From the NCBI RefSeq assembly GCF_026191725.2, contig NZ_CP120863.1, positions 4,754,001 to 4,818,000 on the forward strand: a DNA stretch of 64,000 bases, read 5' to 3'. Positions 63,194 to 64,000 of the stretch are shown here, piece by piece; position 1 is the first letter of the stretch; the number at the start of each line of letters is the position of its first letter. The notes below the pieces were generated by a model, which was not told the origin of the DNA, did no database searches, and saw only the letters and a list, made by a program, of their open reading frames with translations. Both the position numbers and the translations under genes were made by a program. This DNA is from Roseibium porphyridii. Lineage in GTDB: Bacteria; Pseudomonadota; Alphaproteobacteria; Rhizobiales; Stappiaceae.

Positions 63194-64000
63194 GTGCGCA
63201 TTCGGGGTTGGCTAACAGGTTTGATGGTTTTTCTGCTGGCGCCCTGCCTGCTGTTCGCCTCGCTGTGGTTCAAAAACAAATTTGAAAACGTCGAAGCCAT
63301 TGATCAAAGTCTGCGCGGACTGCATCTCATTCAAGCGCTTGGCCCGCTTGTGCAAGAAAAATCCGTCACTGGCTCTCTCGGCAAAGTTCCCCCGAACCTC
63401 AGGCAAGAACTGATCGATTTCGGTGGCGAAAACCTTGCTGACCCTCTTACAAGCCAACTCGATATTTTCCTCAACGAACCCGATGTGAAGACATCTCTCG
63501 GGTACGCACAGGAACTGAGTGTGAGTATTTCCCGCGTTGCAATGCTCGACATGTCGGTATCCTACGAGGCTTCGACGCTCCCGAACCTGGTCAACAACCT
63601 GCTTTTTTCGGTGATCATCGAGTCTTCCAAGATGACCGACGATGCCCGCAGACTGTTCACACGCAAGAAGGTCAACGTCTGGGAGAAGATGTTGATCACC
63701 GTACAGGGTGGGAAATTCAAGGCTGCCGCTGATACAGCCTCACAAATCACGGCAAACTTCATCGACAAGCTGGAGGGACCGGGTTCTGCGGCGCTGCAAA
63801 GCAAGACGCAACTTTTCCGGCAGGCTAATTTCGCCTTCCAATCGGAAGGCAGCAAACTTCTTCGATCAACGATCCTTGCAAAGACCGGCAAGGATGTCGC
63901 CGCAGGCCCGATCGCCGAGGTGCATCCGGAACTGATGCTTGCAACACTGGCACTTTGGCAGTCGAGCCTGGACTATCTCAATGGCGATCTGGTCAAGCGA
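63194..64000 (+). CDS. Membrane sensor protein, 3' end outside window (chemoreceptor or sensor enzyme N-terminus)
   Basis: A frame from GTG 63194 stays open for 269 codons to the window edge. It begins with a membrane helix (RGWLTGLMVFLLAPCLLFAS) and then a long, mostly helical region (KNKFENVEAIDQSLRGLHLI; LTSQLDIFLNEP) with no second helix before the edge. This is typical of the periplasmic sensing part of a methyl-accepting chemotaxis protein, histidine kinase or diguanylate cyclase. The output domain lies outside the window, so the type cannot be decided. Confidence 0.65.
   Translation, partial: MRIRGWLTGLMVFLLAPCLLFASLWFKNKFENVEAIDQSLRGLHLIQALGPLVQEKSVTGSLGKVPPNLRQELIDFGGENLADPLTSQLDIFLNEPDVKTSLGYAQELSVSISRVAMLDMSVSYEASTLPNLVNNLLFSVIIESSKMTDDARRLFTRKKVNVWEKMLITVQGGKFKAAADTASQITANFIDKLEGPGSAALQSKTQLFRQANFAFQSEGSKLLRSTILAKTGKDVAAGPIAEVHPELMLATLALWQSSLDYLNGDLVKR

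Noticed and set aside
1..64000. tRNA genes, CRISPR arrays, insertion sequences, prophage
   Set aside because: No T-arm-like motifs in a cloverleaf context, no regularly spaced repeats, and no transposase, integrase or phage structural proteins were seen.

Overview
The window reads as a chromosomal segment of a marine-type alphaproteobacterium of the Hyphomicrobiales, most like the Stappiaceae (Roseibium/Labrenzia). This placement is inferred from gene content and order (histone-deacetylase-like gene, xseB, dxs, tlyA, rlmD in one direction), moderately high GC, and many scavenging transporters and LysR regulators. No database search was run. I found no tRNA, rRNA, CRISPR array, insertion sequence or prophage.

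Layout. 1-6.2 kb: two tandem DAO-family flavoprotein oxidases (the first cut by the window edge), a small membrane protein, a periplasmic fatty acid cis/trans isomerase and a LysR regulator. 6.3-10.7 kb: a catabolic cassette of GMC alcohol oxidoreductase, aldehyde dehydrogenase and an enolase-superfamily protein. 10.7-14.1 kb: an MFS transporter operon with a previously uncalled 50-residue membrane ORF and an ABM-domain protein, then a LysE remnant, a DUF1127 protein and a LysR regulator. 14.2-18.6 kb: a three-gene ABC importer of the ferric-iron/phosphosugar (Fbp/Afu) type, with a palindrome-rich leader.

19.5-26.6 kb: a Gate-domain transporter divergent from its likely Lrp/AsnC regulator, a GNAT, an isochorismatase-fold hydrolase, and a TetR - secreted hydrolase - two ABC permease run. 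26.8-30.1 kb: malate synthase G and a DMT exporter. 30.2-35.5 kb: a CPA1 Na+/H+ antiporter with a cyclic-nucleotide-binding domain, an MscS channel and an ankyrin-repeat protein. 35.7-39.2 kb: an acyl-CoA catabolic operon (DmdC-like dehydrogenase, enoyl-CoA hydratase, SDR) behind a perfect 18-bp palindrome.

39.4-55.2 kb is mostly housekeeping: Sua5/TsaC, HDAC-like deacetylase, XseB, a LuxR-type regulator in AT-rich flanks, Dxs, an MFS protein, a copper-delivery operon (Cys-rich protein, PCu(A)C, SCO and a 44-residue membrane ORF), TlyA, a VOC protein, RlmD-like methyltransferase, another methyltransferase, and a RibB whose long form carries an N-terminal HTH domain and a RibA domain without zinc cysteines. 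55.3-64 kb: patatin, alpha/beta hydrolase, DHA2 MFS exporter, dienelactone hydrolase, LysR/TSUP divergent pair, chorismate synthase and the start of a membrane sensor that runs off the window.

The least expected items are two candidate small RNAs with strong terminators (minus strand near 43.85-43.97 kb; plus strand near 40.77-40.85 kb), two operon-embedded small membrane proteins, the HTH-RibB dual start, and the enolase-family protein that lacks the usual first metal ligand.
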